Below are positions 1-8,510 of a DNA stretch of 47,522 nucleotides, in pieces. Both the position numbers and the translations under genes were made by a program. Where the stretch lies: NCBI GenBank assembly GCA_944349855.1, contig CALVNS010000022.1, positions 1-47,522 on the forward strand, given 5' to 3'. The notes under the pieces are model-generated. The model searched no databases, was not told the origin of the DNA, and worked only from the letters and a program-made list of their open reading frames with translations. The DNA is from an uncultured Eubacteriales bacterium (lineage in GTDB: Bacteria; Bacillota; Clostridia; Christensenellales; Aristaeellaceae). Each line of letters begins with the position of its first letter. Positions within the stretch are counted from its first letter, which is position 1.

Positions 1-36
1 GTTTTTTTATCATTTTCACCGCCATAGGCTTTTTTG

Positions 37-64
37 AACCACTCGCCTAGCGAGTGGTTTTCTT
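37..64 (+). terminator. Rho-independent terminator of a plus-strand gene left of the window
   Basis: A 9-bp perfect stem (37-45 paired with 51-59) closes a 5-base loop and is followed by TTTCTTT on the plus strand. On the minus strand no T-run follows, so it points to a plus-strand transcript entering from the left edge. Confidence 0.6.
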
Positions 65-65
65 T

Positions 66-116
66 ATACAAAAAACGCCTGTCATGGAAGCCATGCGCTT
101 CCATGACAGGCGTTTT
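66..116 (-). terminator. Strong terminator of the zinc-finger secreted protein gene
   Basis: A perfect 19-bp stem (72-90 with 98-116) around a 7-base loop is followed, on the minus strand, by a run of T. It lies 22 bases after the stop codon of the gene at 138-1907 and ends that monocistronic unit. Confidence 0.85.
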
Positions 117-137
117 GGGCAGATTCTCGGCTGGCGT

Positions 138-1907
138 TCAGCGGTAGCCAGTGCCGCCGCAGAAGCTGCAATGTCCACTGCCGGCGGGGCGGCAGGACGT
201 GCAGTCCTGTTCAACCCGCTCGGTGGTGCCGGGCAGGGTCTTGTACAAGCGTCCCGTGCCGCCGCAGCGAGTGCAATCCCCGCTGCCGCCGCAGGCGCTG
301 CACTGCTGCTTCCCGTCGGCGCTAACGGATGCCTGCGCGCCGGTCATCTCGGCGTCCGCAAGCGAGACGGCCATCAATACCTCCAATTCGCGCGGCGCAG
401 TGGCAAACTGGGCGCAGGCGTACAGCACCGCCGTCTCGCCGTCCGCGTACATCACCCGGACGTTGAGGCGCTTCATGTCGCCGCCCATGCCCAGGACGGG
501 CACGACGTATTCGCTGCCGTGCCACGCAGCGAACATGGTGGGCCATGTGTAGGACGGCATGTCGTCAAACCGCCCGCCGTCCTTGACGGCATAGCTGGAT
601 TCCACGATGAAGTCCTCTTCCGTATAGATCTGCCCGGTCGCGATGTCCTGGGAGAGTGGGAAGTAGCATTGGATGTATGCGCCGCCCCGGTCGTCTTCCA
701 CCCAGAACTCCAGATGGCTGCTCTGCGTGTCGTAGACGGCCCGGGCGTTGTACATCGACGCCGCCCCGTCCTGGACGACCATCGCCTGTCCAGGCGCTGC
801 CTGCAGCGCGCCGTCGTCCGTGACGAAGCTGCCGTCGCTCAGGCGGTACAGGCCGGCGGCAAACGAATCGCCCACAAAGCCCGTGTCCGCCGAGGCGCTG
901 CCATAGCGGTAGCCGCCGTCGCGCGCGGTCAACGCCCGGTCGTAGTAGATGTAACCCTCCAGGTCATCGCCGTCGATGGTGCCGTAGATCATCACGTTAC
1001 AGGGGATGTCGCTGAATGTACCCCGGATCTCGCTGCCATACAGGGACGCAGATCCGGTATAGCGCAGGCAGAAGTCGAAGAACGTATCCCGCATCTGTTC
1101 GTAGTAGGGCGTGCCCACCAGCTCAAAGGGATACGCCGTGCACAGCAGGTCCACATACGCCTCCAGAACGCGGTAGTCCGAGGCTGTGCCGTCCAGCGAC
1201 CGCGTCATCGCGCCGTCGCTCTCGCCCAGCGAGCCCACCTCCAGCCCATCGGCATAGTATTCCAGCGCCATCAGCTCCGCATCGCCGGGCGCGGTCGCGG
1301 TCGACGTCAGCGGCTGCGCGACCAGCTCCTGCGCGCTGCCAGCGCCCTGCGCGGATTCCTGGCTGGCCTGGGCGCTCTGATCGCCGCTCACCGGATTCAG
1401 GCCGTCGCTCCACGCCCAGCCGATCTCGGTATAGTCCCACGTTCCATGGGTGGAGGCATGGAGCCACAGGTGGCAGCCCTCTTTTCCGGGCAGGGACTCC
1501 ACCGCCGCCGAGCCGGTATAGCTGAAGCGGTAACTCCAGGCATAGCTCCCCTCTTCCTCCTGAAACGACGTATCGGACAGGATGAAGGGGTATGTCCCCA
1601 CTAGGAAGATCGCGTACTCATCCAGAGCGCTCCTGCTGTCCAGTTTCTCCACGCGCAGGCTCGCCGACCATGCGCCGTCCTCCTCTGTGACCGTCGCAGC
1701 GCCGTCGTCCAGCCCCCAGTAGGCGAGCGGGGACAGGAAGCTGCCATCGTCGGAAGCGGTCGCAAGGCCGGCCGGGAGCAGCGCAAGCAGCAGGAGCACG
1801 ACGGCCAGCACGCGAGCTGGCATAATGGGTACACACCTTGACTGTATTGTTCGGATCGTGTGGGGTACGTCCCATCTTTCCAGATTTTTGCGCGGATGAT
1901 CAAACAT
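138..1907 (-). CDS. Secreted or membrane-anchored protein of unknown function with C-terminal DnaJ-like CxxCxGxG zinc-binding region
   Basis: A protein of about 589 residues. ATG at 1907 follows GGGAGG with 7-base spacing and is preferred; the hydrophobic signal segment (VLAVVLLLLALLPAGLATA) then sits at about residues 32-50, an unusually long n-region. A start at 1823 with AAGGTG upstream would give a classical signal peptide and is a real alternative. The body is rich in Asp, Ser, Tyr and Gly, with no family I recognise; it contains two similar blocks with 'YPFxL' and 'RYTGSAx' (about residues 105-135 and 250-290), suggesting an internal duplication. The last 55 residues hold four CxxC pairs: CSACGGSG, CTRCGGTG, CTSC and CSFCGGTG, the pattern of the DnaJ zinc domain. 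No J-domain is present. The gene is monocistronic, with its own promoter and terminator. Export followed by a zinc site suggests a surface-protein role, but function is unknown. Confidence 0.8.
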   Translation of the reverse strand: MFDHPRKNLERWDVPHTIRTIQSRCVPIMPARVLAVVLLLLALLPAGLATASDDGSFLSPLAYWGLDDGAATVTEEDGAWSASLRVEKLDSRSALDEYAIFLVGTYPFILSDTSFQEEEGSYAWSYRFSYTGSAAVESLPGKEGCHLWLHASTHGTWDYTEIGWAWSDGLNPVSGDQSAQASQESAQGAGSAQELVAQPLTSTATAPGDAELMALEYYADGLEVGSLGESDGAMTRSLDGTASDYRVLEAYVDLLCTAYPFELVGTPYYEQMRDTFFDFCLRYTGSASLYGSEIRGTFSDIPCNVMIYGTIDGDDLEGYIYYDRALTARDGGYRYGSASADTGFVGDSFAAGLYRLSDGSFVTDDGALQAAPGQAMVVQDGAASMYNARAVYDTQSSHLEFWVEDDRGGAYIQCYFPLSQDIATGQIYTEEDFIVESSYAVKDGGRFDDMPSYTWPTMFAAWHGSEYVVPVLGMGGDMKRLNVRVMYADGETAVLYACAQFATAPRELEVLMAVSLADAEMTGAQASVSADGKQQCSACGGSGDCTRCGGTGRLYKTLPGTTERVEQDCTSCRPAGSGHCSFCGGTGYR

Positions 1908-1987
1908 CAAATCTCCTCCCCACGAGTACGGTCAACGACCTTTCCAGCACGAGACGGTTTGCCGATACCGCCTGAATACGCAAGCAT

Positions 1988-2016
1988 AATATAGCATGGG
2001 TTATTGGGGCCGTCAA
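1988..2016 (-). promoter_or_regulatory. SigA-type promoter for the zinc-finger secreted protein
   Basis: On the minus strand TTGACG (2011-2016) and TATATT (1988-1993) are separated by exactly 17 bases, with TGC directly before the -10 box. The leader to ATG 1907 is about 75 bases. I see no operator-like palindrome. Confidence 0.75.
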
Positions 2017-2110
2017 CACTTTATTCCGATAAAGCGACACATCGGTTGAAGATGCGCATGGACACGATAGCAGAGGTGCTTTCCTTTGGACATCACATCC
2101 GTTTGGATGG

Positions 2111-2144
2111 CATTATAAAACCCCCGATCTGTATCGGGGGTTTT
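2111..2144 (-). terminator. Terminator at the end of the first glycan operon
   Basis: A 12-bp stem (2117-2128 with 2133-2144), CCCCCGAT core and 4-base loop, followed by TTTTATAAT on the minus strand, 14 bases after the stop of the TIM-barrel isomerase gene. Confidence 0.8.
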
Positions 2145-2157
2145 GGGACAGAAGTGT

Positions 2158-2982
2158 TCAGACAACGCAGTCGATACATTCGCATGATGTATGCGTAATC
2201 ATCTCTTTGAGAAAGCACATGCTTTCCTGCGCCCACTTTGCTTCTTTGCGAATCGTATCTTCCATACGTTCTTCCGGCGGCGTCCACAGTTCCAAGATGA
2301 TATTGACATGCGGACAAAGCCGTTTCTTCTCACACAGCACCTTCCAAATTGGCAGTTGCCCCTGCCCCAAGGGTCTGCCTTCCACGACAAAGCCCTGTTT
2401 ATGTGGCAGGCGGCGGATGCAAAAGTCCTTTAAATGGACGTTCACTGCCAGTGGCATCAGCGTGCGTACCACTGTATCGACGTCTTCTCCGGCACCAAAT
2501 GAATTGGCCGTATCCAGACAGATACCGATCCGTGGAGAATCGATTGCACAGATCAGATCGGCCAGGGCCTGTGCGCAAAACCGGTCGTGATTTTCCAGGG
2601 CCAGCGTCACGCCATGCTGTTCCAAATGGGGCCGACACTGTCGCAGGACATCTCGCATTTGTTCCAGATCCGGCTTGTACGCTGGGCCATCCACGACGAC
2701 GCGCAAAAGCGTTGCCTGTAGCCGACGGGCGATTTGCACGTATTGAAGCACGTGGGGCAGCGTCATCTCCCGCATGCCCACCTCCAGCTCCAGCCGTTCG
2801 GCCGCCGCGATCTGTACCAGACGGTCGAGCTCCCGCACACTCCACGTATCCAGTGGTATGTTATCCCCCAGTTGCAATAGATCAAAGCCCTGTTCCCTGG
2901 CCCTTCGGATCAGTTCAAACGCGTCCACAATCCCGCTCTCTACGGCCCATCCGTACGTATAGGAACTCAACCCCGTCTTCAT
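2158..2982 (-). CDS. Sugar phosphate isomerase/epimerase-like TIM-barrel protein (AP endonuclease family 2 fold)
   Basis: A 274-residue protein in the xylose-isomerase-like TIM-barrel superfamily, which includes hydroxypyruvate isomerase, ketose 3-epimerases and IolE. Candidate metal ligands follow the family order: Glu130 in LALENHD, Asp157 in ICLDTANS, His183 in NVHLKDF and Glu231 in ILELW. The ATG at 2982 has GAGG five bases upstream; an open frame continues upstream to 3036 but it runs into the cupin gene and lacks a good ribosome binding site. It is the last gene of the GntR operon, 29 bases after the cupin gene. In that context it probably isomerises or epimerises the sugar released by the glycosidase. 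The ENHDRF and HLKDF motifs support divalent-metal catalysis, but substrate cannot be inferred. Confidence 0.85.
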   Translation of the reverse strand: MKTGLSSYTYGWAVESGIVDAFELIRRAREQGFDLLQLGDNIPLDTWSVRELDRLVQIAAAERLELEVGMREMTLPHVLQYVQIARRLQATLLRVVVDGPAYKPDLEQMRDVLRQCRPHLEQHGVTLALENHDRFCAQALADLICAIDSPRIGICLDTANSFGAGEDVDTVVRTLMPLAVNVHLKDFCIRRLPHKQGFVVEGRPLGQGQLPIWKVLCEKKRLCPHVNIILELWTPPEERMEDTIRKEAKWAQESMCFLKEMITHTSCECIDCVV

Positions 2983-3011
2983 ATACGCCTCATACGCTCC
3001 CCAATTGGATT

Positions 3012-3398
3012 TTACTTCCCCTTGGCCGCATTGCAACAGCGTTCGTAGTTTTCCTTAGCGGTATATGCGGGAATGAATACCGTGGCGAGCTTGAGGGTCT
3101 CGTCACCACGGTTGATCATCTGGTGCATCTCGCCCGCCTCAACCCACAGCGCCATATCGGCCTGGATTGGCGTCTCAACTCCCTCACAGACGGAAACGCC
3201 CCGACCGGATACGATATAGATCAGCTCGGGTCGGTCATGCTTGTGGTAGTCCGTCTGCTGGTGCGGATAGATGATCGCGTGACTAAAGGTCAGCTCCGGA
3301 ACATCATTTTTGTCCGGTGCAAACAGTACCTTGATGTTGCGCTGATAGGGCGCGTCGACCAATACGCCCGGTTCTTCCCATGAACGAACTACTTTCAT
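3012..3398 (-). CDS. Small single-domain cupin
   Basis: A 128-residue single-domain cupin. Motif 1 is visible as His52-x-His54 with Glu58 followed by Gly65/Gly67 (DYHKHDRPELIYIVSGRG), and motif 2 as His92 in GEMHQMIN, so a mononuclear metal site is likely. ATG 3398 follows AGGAGG with nine-base spacing. It lies 13 bases after the glycosidase gene and 29 bases before the isomerase-like gene. Cupins of this size are sugar isomerases, lyases or small-molecule sensors; the position between a glycosidase and a TIM-barrel isomerase favours a sugar-handling role, for example an isomerase or mutarotase-like activity. No DNA-binding domain is present, so it is not an AraC-type sensor. Confidence 0.8.
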   Translation of the reverse strand: MKVVRSWEEPGVLVDAPYQRNIKVLFAPDKNDVPELTFSHAIIYPHQQTDYHKHDRPELIYIVSGRGVSVCEGVETPIQADMALWVEAGEMHQMINRGDETLKLATVFIPAYTAKENYERCCNAAKGK

Positions 3399-3411
3399 AT
3401 ATCTTTCCCTC

Positions 3412-5052
3412 CTAATTATCCCCTCTGCGAATGTACAAAACCCAGTCCTGTTCGTCTGGCGCGGCAAACACACAACGGCCCGCCTTGCAATTTCCTTCCA
3501 GTTTTTCCGCCGTCCGAGGATTGAACCATTCATATTGGCAGTCAACAAGCTCCAACTCGGCCGAACCGCCGCTGACGAAGTAGAGCACATATGCTTCGTC
3601 CTCCCTGGCCAGGCAGTGAACGATTCCCTTCACCTCGCGCAGCAGTGCATCTGCCGGTGCCATGCGCCAGTATTGTACGCCCTCCGTTTCCACAAAGCGA
3701 CGCATCCGCTTCAGATCTGCATAGATGGGCGGCGGATTCCCACAGCCGAAGAGCTCACTCTCGACGAGCTGTCCATGCTGCGCCACGCCGAAGTGCCGGT
3801 CCACCCGGCCCATCAAAAACCCGCTTACAAACGCAGTCCAGTATCCTTTGCGCTCCGCCTCATACCGTCCGACGTTGTGCCGGTCCTGCTCACCGATGAC
3901 GGTCGGACGGCCATAGCGCCAGAAACGTTCGCCGAACCGATGCGTCGCCTCGATAAACGCTCCCTCTTTCTCCATGGACGTGTGCTCCTGAGTGAGGATG
4001 AACTGATTGCGGCGGCTGCGAACCAGTGCTTCCTGTTCGCCCGTATCGCCGATGGTCTGCAATCGGCCATATACATCCCAATCCGCCACGCGGTCTCCCC
4101 AGTGCTCGTACCACGCACGTATACGCTCCACCGGCAGCTCCCTGCCCGGCACCTGCGCCAGGTTGCCACTTTCCGCGCCCAACGCCCAGAAGACATTCCA
4201 ATATGCCGAAAGACGCGCGACCGTATAGCGCAGATACCGTTCCACATGGCGCACATGCGTCGAGTTGTCTAGGTCAAACATTGCCATCCAGCCCGTGCCC
4301 TGCTCATCCGTCTCCAGCCATCCCCCATTTTGACGGTTGAGCGGATGTGCCGACCACTCCCTGGGCCGAAAGACCGAGTTATCGAACAGGAGCTCCACGC
4401 CGTAGAATACCCCTTGCGCCTTGGCAAAGGAGAGAGTGCGCTCCATGCGCCTGTAGTACGCCAGATTGAATCGTTCCGGGTCGATGCGCCTCGCGGCCCG
4501 GTCTACCCACGCCCAAGGCCAGTTGAAGCTTTCGTCCAGAATCGAGCTCTGCCGGGCGTACAGCTGATCGACCTCGATCGTCATGTTGACGCCATGGTCA
4601 CCGAGGATTCGCAGGTAGTCCTGCATATCCGTTTCCGACGGCGGCGGGAAGTCGAGGCCTTCAAACGGCAGCGAATCGCCGAACAGCGGATGCGGATACC
4701 AGCCGTCGTTTACGACGAACTCAGCGCCTCCATCCTCCCGCGAAAACCAGTGTGGATAGCGGGGGTCAATCGTCAACGCGCCCCTGGACACGGCAGGCGT
4801 ACATTCAAACGTTCCTTCCACGTGATGGAGCGCCGCCAGGTTGGACTGCGTCTGATAGCTCCATGTCCCTTCTTCGGGCGGGGCAAAACGGATCTTATAC
4901 ATCCGATCTCCATCGTAAAAGCCGTCCACCGTATACCGGCGTTTCCCGTCCGTAAAGGTCGCCGAAAGCGTGACATCAGCAAACGGATTGGCATTGCCCG
5001 CATCCGCCGTCAAGCTGCATTCGAAGATTTCAAAACGGGGAACCTCTTGCAT
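3412..5052 (-). CDS. Putative intracellular glycoside hydrolase, DUF5060 plus DUF4038-like (apiosidase-like) TIM barrel
   Basis: A 546-residue protein. Residues about 1-90 form an Ig-like DUF5060-type domain (EIFECSLTADAGNANPF, FAPPEEGTWSYQT). The rest is a (beta/alpha)8-type catalytic domain with NDGWYPHP near residue 117, candidate acid/base Glu294 in WALGAESGN and candidate nucleophile Glu388 in VIGEQDRH. Related proteins are classed near GH140-like apiosidases and other DUF4038 hydrolases; the clan-A Asn before the acid/base is here Ala. ATG 5052 is preceded by AGGAGG; no signal peptide is present, so it acts in the cytoplasm on imported oligosaccharides. It lies 76 bases after the solute-binding protein gene in the same operon. 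Exact linkage specificity is unknown. Confidence 0.75.
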   Translation of the reverse strand: MQEVPRFEIFECSLTADAGNANPFADVTLSATFTDGKRRYTVDGFYDGDRMYKIRFAPPEEGTWSYQTQSNLAALHHVEGTFECTPAVSRGALTIDPRYPHWFSREDGGAEFVVNDGWYPHPLFGDSLPFEGLDFPPPSETDMQDYLRILGDHGVNMTIEVDQLYARQSSILDESFNWPWAWVDRAARRIDPERFNLAYYRRMERTLSFAKAQGVFYGVELLFDNSVFRPREWSAHPLNRQNGGWLETDEQGTGWMAMFDLDNSTHVRHVERYLRYTVARLSAYWNVFWALGAESGNLAQVPGRELPVERIRAWYEHWGDRVADWDVYGRLQTIGDTGEQEALVRSRRNQFILTQEHTSMEKEGAFIEATHRFGERFWRYGRPTVIGEQDRHNVGRYEAERKGYWTAFVSGFLMGRVDRHFGVAQHGQLVESELFGCGNPPPIYADLKRMRRFVETEGVQYWRMAPADALLREVKGIVHCLAREDEAYVLYFVSGGSAELELVDCQYEWFNPRTAEKLEGNCKAGRCVFAAPDEQDWVLYIRRGDN

Positions 5053-5128
5053 ACTGCCTCTTCCTCCTCGCGGGCCTTCATGGCGGGAGATGCCGAAGCA
5101 TCCCCCGCCGGTTATCCCGCCGATTGCC

Positions 5129-6643
5129 TCAGGCGCCTGCCTGTAGCTTCTGGTATGTCTCATACCACTCATTGGCGCGTTGCTCCACGACATCGCCGCC
5201 CGTACGGTACCACTCGCTCACAAACTCGTCGAACTTCTCGATCGGCCACTCACCGGTGATGATGTTGACGGCATATTCATAGAAGAGCTTGTGGTTCTTG
5301 TGGTCCGGATATCCGTCATAGATAGTGAGCGGCAATCCATCGCCGGCGATGGTCCTGGAGGCCGCAAACGTGGTCTCCTGCATGTCGATGAGCATTTCGC
5401 CCAGTCCATCCGGCTTCACGGCACAGATGTTGTTGAGGAAAAACTCCGCATCATTTGCCTGCAATCCCTTCAGGCCGTGATAACGCTTGCCAAACAGATC
5501 TGCGGAATCCTTGTCCGCGTAGTAGACGACTTCGCCGTCAACCATGTCCCAGGTTTCCCCCGGAATGCCATACGCGACAAAGAGCCGTCCCTCCTCCGTC
5601 TCAAACCAGTTCAGATACTTCAGGACATTGGGCGTGTTCTCCTCGTTGGACTTGGGGAAGCACCAGTCACGGTTGGCCACCTCCAGGCGGCAGATGAATC
5701 CATCATATCCTTCGACCTTGGGCGGCGCAATGGCCGAAAGTGTGGCGTCCGGATTGAGCTGGTGCAGATTGGTAAAGTAAGCGGTATCGGCCTGGTGCAG
5801 GACATGATAGAACAGTCCGACCTGATCGTTCTGAATCTTGGCGTTGAAGTCCGTTCCCGAATTCAGGAACGCCTCCGGGTCGATCAGGCCTTCCGCGTAC
5901 AGCTCCGCCATGAAGGCCAGCGCATCCTTGGCATTTGGGGTGATGGCGGAATACTTCAGCTTGCCGTCATAGATGTCCCACAGCGGATCCGAGTTGAACA
6001 TAGGCACCCCGTACATGGCGAAGAAGCCATGCAGCCAATTCGGACCCGCCTCGAACGTCGTAGGCAGTTCATCCTTCAGGCCGTTTCCATTGGGGTCGCC
6101 GTCCCGGAAGGCGCGCAGCACCTCCACCAGTTCCTCCTTGGTTTCCGGCTTTTCCAGGCCCAGCTTGTCTAGCCAGTCCTGCCGGATGATCCAGCCGCGC
6201 TCCGCATAGTCGATGTAAACCTGCGGAATGACGTAGATATGTCCGTCTTGCGAGTCGGCGCGCATCAAGTTCCACACGTGCTCGGGAATGTTGGCCCACA
6301 TGTCGGGCGCGTACTCGGGCAGCAGATCGTCCAGCGGAACCGCAGCGTCCTGCTCCACCAACGTCGCATCGATGCCCGTGTTGAGCGGTCGGAACACATC
6401 CGGTATGTTCATGCCGGAGGCAAAGATCATCTGCAGGCCTTCCGCGTAGTCGCCGGAAATCGCCCGGATTTCCGGCTCAATGCCCGTCATCTCCGTGACG
6501 TATTTGACATACGGATGGTCCGCATCCGGAGGAGACGACCATGTGCGCAGGATGGACACCTTGGGTGCATCCTCCGCGAGCGCCACGCAGGACGTCAGGC
6601 ACACAAATACCAGCACCCATGCCAGAAGTTTGGTTTTTTTCAT
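5129..6643 (-). CDS. Extracellular solute-binding protein of an LplA/YtcQ-type sugar ABC importer
   Basis: A 504-residue protein that captures an oligosaccharide outside the cell and delivers it to the permeases encoded just upstream. The N-terminus has a signal peptide (MKKTKLLAWVLVFVCLTSC). LTSC at residues 17-20 fits a lipobox, and an AxA-type site (ALAED) follows, so lipoprotein anchoring is likely but not certain. Length and the internal GDPNGNGLKDELP loop, which looks like a calcium-binding Dx[DN]xNG site, are typical of the LplA group. ATG 6643 has AAGGG eight bases upstream. It is 70 bases after the YtcP-type permease gene and 76 before the glycosidase gene, so it belongs to the GntR operon. 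Confidence 0.9.
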   Translation of the reverse strand: MKKTKLLAWVLVFVCLTSCVALAEDAPKVSILRTWSSPPDADHPYVKYVTEMTGIEPEIRAISGDYAEGLQMIFASGMNIPDVFRPLNTGIDATLVEQDAAVPLDDLLPEYAPDMWANIPEHVWNLMRADSQDGHIYVIPQVYIDYAERGWIIRQDWLDKLGLEKPETKEELVEVLRAFRDGDPNGNGLKDELPTTFEAGPNWLHGFFAMYGVPMFNSDPLWDIYDGKLKYSAITPNAKDALAFMAELYAEGLIDPEAFLNSGTDFNAKIQNDQVGLFYHVLHQADTAYFTNLHQLNPDATLSAIAPPKVEGYDGFICRLEVANRDWCFPKSNEENTPNVLKYLNWFETEEGRLFVAYGIPGETWDMVDGEVVYYADKDSADLFGKRYHGLKGLQANDAEFFLNNICAVKPDGLGEMLIDMQETTFAASRTIAGDGLPLTIYDGYPDHKNHKLFYEYAVNIITGEWPIEKFDEFVSEWYRTGGDVVEQRANEWYETYQKLQAGA

Positions 6644-6713
6644 TCCGTTTTCCCTTCTCTCCTTTGATTGATTTTATGTGATCTGACGCGGTGCACACAC
6701 GTCAAACCCATTC

Positions 6714-7574
6714 TCATTCCTTGACCGCACCCACCATCACGCCGGCCGTAAAGTATTTTTGAAGAAACGGGTAGACCAGCAGAATTGGCAACGTCGCCAC
6801 GATGATGGTGGCCATTTGCAGCGTCGTATTGTTATAATTGACATCCAGATACACGCCCGGCGTCTCCACACTCGTCTCTACATAGCTGCGAACGATGATT
6901 TGCAGCGGCTGCAGGGCCTGATCATAAATGAACATCAACGCATTATAGAAGATGTTCCAGTATGACACGGCATAAAAGAGCGAGATGGTGGCCAGCACCG
7001 GTTTGGCTGTAGGCAACACAATTGCAAACAGCAGCCTTGCGTCGCCGCATCCGTCAATCCGTCCGCTGTCGATCAGTGCCTCCGGCGTCTCTTCAAAGAA
7101 AGAACGCATGATCACGAGGTTGAATGCATTGACCACCAGCGGCAAGATCAGCGCCCATACCGTGTTGAGCAGCCGAAGACTCTTCACCGTCAGAAAGAAA
7201 GGAATCACCGGTGCCTGGAAGACCATGGTCAGCAATACGAAGATCATCACGCCCCGTCGGGGCTTGAACTCCTTTCGTGAGACCGCATAGGCCATCAGAG
7301 ACGTCACGACGATGCTCAAAATCGTCCCAAATACCGTCACAAAGATCGTCACGCCCATCGACTGCCAGATGCGCTTTTCTGCCATCACATGCCGGTATGA
7401 GTCCATCGTAATCTCTTTGGGCAAGAACTTGACATAATTGCGCTCTACCGGTACGCGCGAGCTGATGGAAAGGGAAACCACCCGCACGAAGGGCAAAAGC
7501 ATGCTCAGCGCAATGACAATCAGCAGCGCATAGACGAACACCTTTCCCAGATTCAGCCGTTTCCACACGATCAA
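6714..7574 (-). CDS. Carbohydrate ABC transporter permease, YtcP/AraQ (MalG-like) type
   Basis: A 286-residue inner membrane permease with six predicted membrane segments. The EAA loop that docks the ATPase is recognisable (EALIDSGRIDGCGDARLLFA). The C-terminus (YPFLQKYFTAGVMVGAVKE) is the conserved ending of this family and recurs in the two other importers of this window. The start is TTG 7574, overlapping the stop of the LplB-type permease by four bases (TTGA) with GAGGAG just upstream, so translation is likely coupled; GTG at 7568 is an alternative. No ATPase is encoded in the operon, as usual for this group, which relies on a shared MsmX-type ATPase made elsewhere. Confidence 0.9.
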   Translation of the reverse strand: MIVWKRLNLGKVFVYALLIVIALSMLLPFVRVVSLSISSRVPVERNYVKFLPKEITMDSYRHVMAEKRIWQSMGVTIFVTVFGTILSIVVTSLMAYAVSRKEFKPRRGVMIFVLLTMVFQAPVIPFFLTVKSLRLLNTVWALILPLVVNAFNLVIMRSFFEETPEALIDSGRIDGCGDARLLFAIVLPTAKPVLATISLFYAVSYWNIFYNALMFIYDQALQPLQIIVRSYVETSVETPGVYLDVNYNNTTLQMATIIVATLPILLVYPFLQKYFTAGVMVGAVKE

Positions 7575-8491
7575 TACACTCCTCTACCAGTCGCGTATTT
7601 GGACAGGCTGTTACATAAAACCATCAGCACCAGGCCAAAGATGGACTTAAAAAGCCCGATGGCCGTCGTCATGGAGTATTTTCCCTCCAACACGCCGTAC
7701 TGATAGACATACGTGTCCAGAATGTCGCCAACCGATTGCGTCATGGGCGTCATCAGCACGTAAATCTGTTCAAAGCCCAGGTTCAAAAAATTTCCGACGC
7801 GCAACAAAAACATCACCGTGATAGTCGGAAGCAGCAATGGAAAAGTGATGTACAGCGCCTGCTTCAGCCGGGACGCTCCTTCCACGACCGCCGCCTCATA
7901 CAGTTCCGGACTGATGCCTGCAATCGCCGCCAGATAGACAATCGCGCTCCAGCCCATCTCTTTCCAGATCGAGGACAGGATGACAATGGGGACGAAACAA
8001 TCCGCCTTTTGCATATAGAGGATTGGATCCATGCCAAAGGCCGTTCGGACCGAATTGACAACGCCGTTCAAGCTGAGCAAGTCAAACAGGATACTTCCAA
8101 TAATTGCCCAGGAGAGAAAGTGCGGCAGGTACAGCACAGTCTGCATGCAACGTTTCAGCTTGCGATTCCCCACCTCGTTAAGCAGCAGAGCCAGCAGGAT
8201 CGGAGCAGGAAAGCCATAGAGAATCTGCGCAAACCCGATCTTGACCGTGTTGCCTAGAATGCGATAAAAGTCCGGATATTGAAAAATATATATAAAGTTT
8301 TCCAATCCGACCCAAGGGCTCTTGAGCAAGCCCTTAAAAATCTGATAATCCTGAAAGGCAATGACGGAACCCAACAGCGGAACGTACTTAAACAGAATAA
8401 AATACAGCATTCCTGGGAGCGTCATCCAATACAGAGCTTTATGCCTGCGCATATTTCCCCATATTGATTCCCTCTTTTGTCGAGCCACCAT
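7571..8491 (-). CDS. Carbohydrate ABC transporter permease, LplB (MalF-like) type
   Basis: A 306-residue membrane protein with the LplB signature MYFILFKYVPLLGSVIAFQDY-type start (here LYFILFKYVPLLGSVIAFQD) and an EAA loop at YEAAVVEGASRLKQALYITF. It pairs with the YtcP-type permease encoded next. The start is ATG 8491, with AAAGGAG eleven bases upstream, placed right after the GntR stop codon (19-base gap); a longer open frame reaching 8605 overlaps the GntR gene and is unlikely. Substrate is probably an oligosaccharide that the downstream glycosidase cleaves. Confidence 0.9.
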   Translation of the reverse strand: MVARQKRESIWGNMRRHKALYWMTLPGMLYFILFKYVPLLGSVIAFQDYQIFKGLLKSPWVGLENFIYIFQYPDFYRILGNTVKIGFAQILYGFPAPILLALLLNEVGNRKLKRCMQTVLYLPHFLSWAIIGSILFDLLSLNGVVNSVRTAFGMDPILYMQKADCFVPIVILSSIWKEMGWSAIVYLAAIAGISPELYEAAVVEGASRLKQALYITFPLLLPTITVMFLLRVGNFLNLGFEQIYVLMTPMTQSVGDILDTYVYQYGVLEGKYSMTTAIGLFKSIFGLVLMVLCNSLSKYATGRGVY

Positions 8492-8510
8492 GCCGTTCGT
8501 CACTCCTTTT

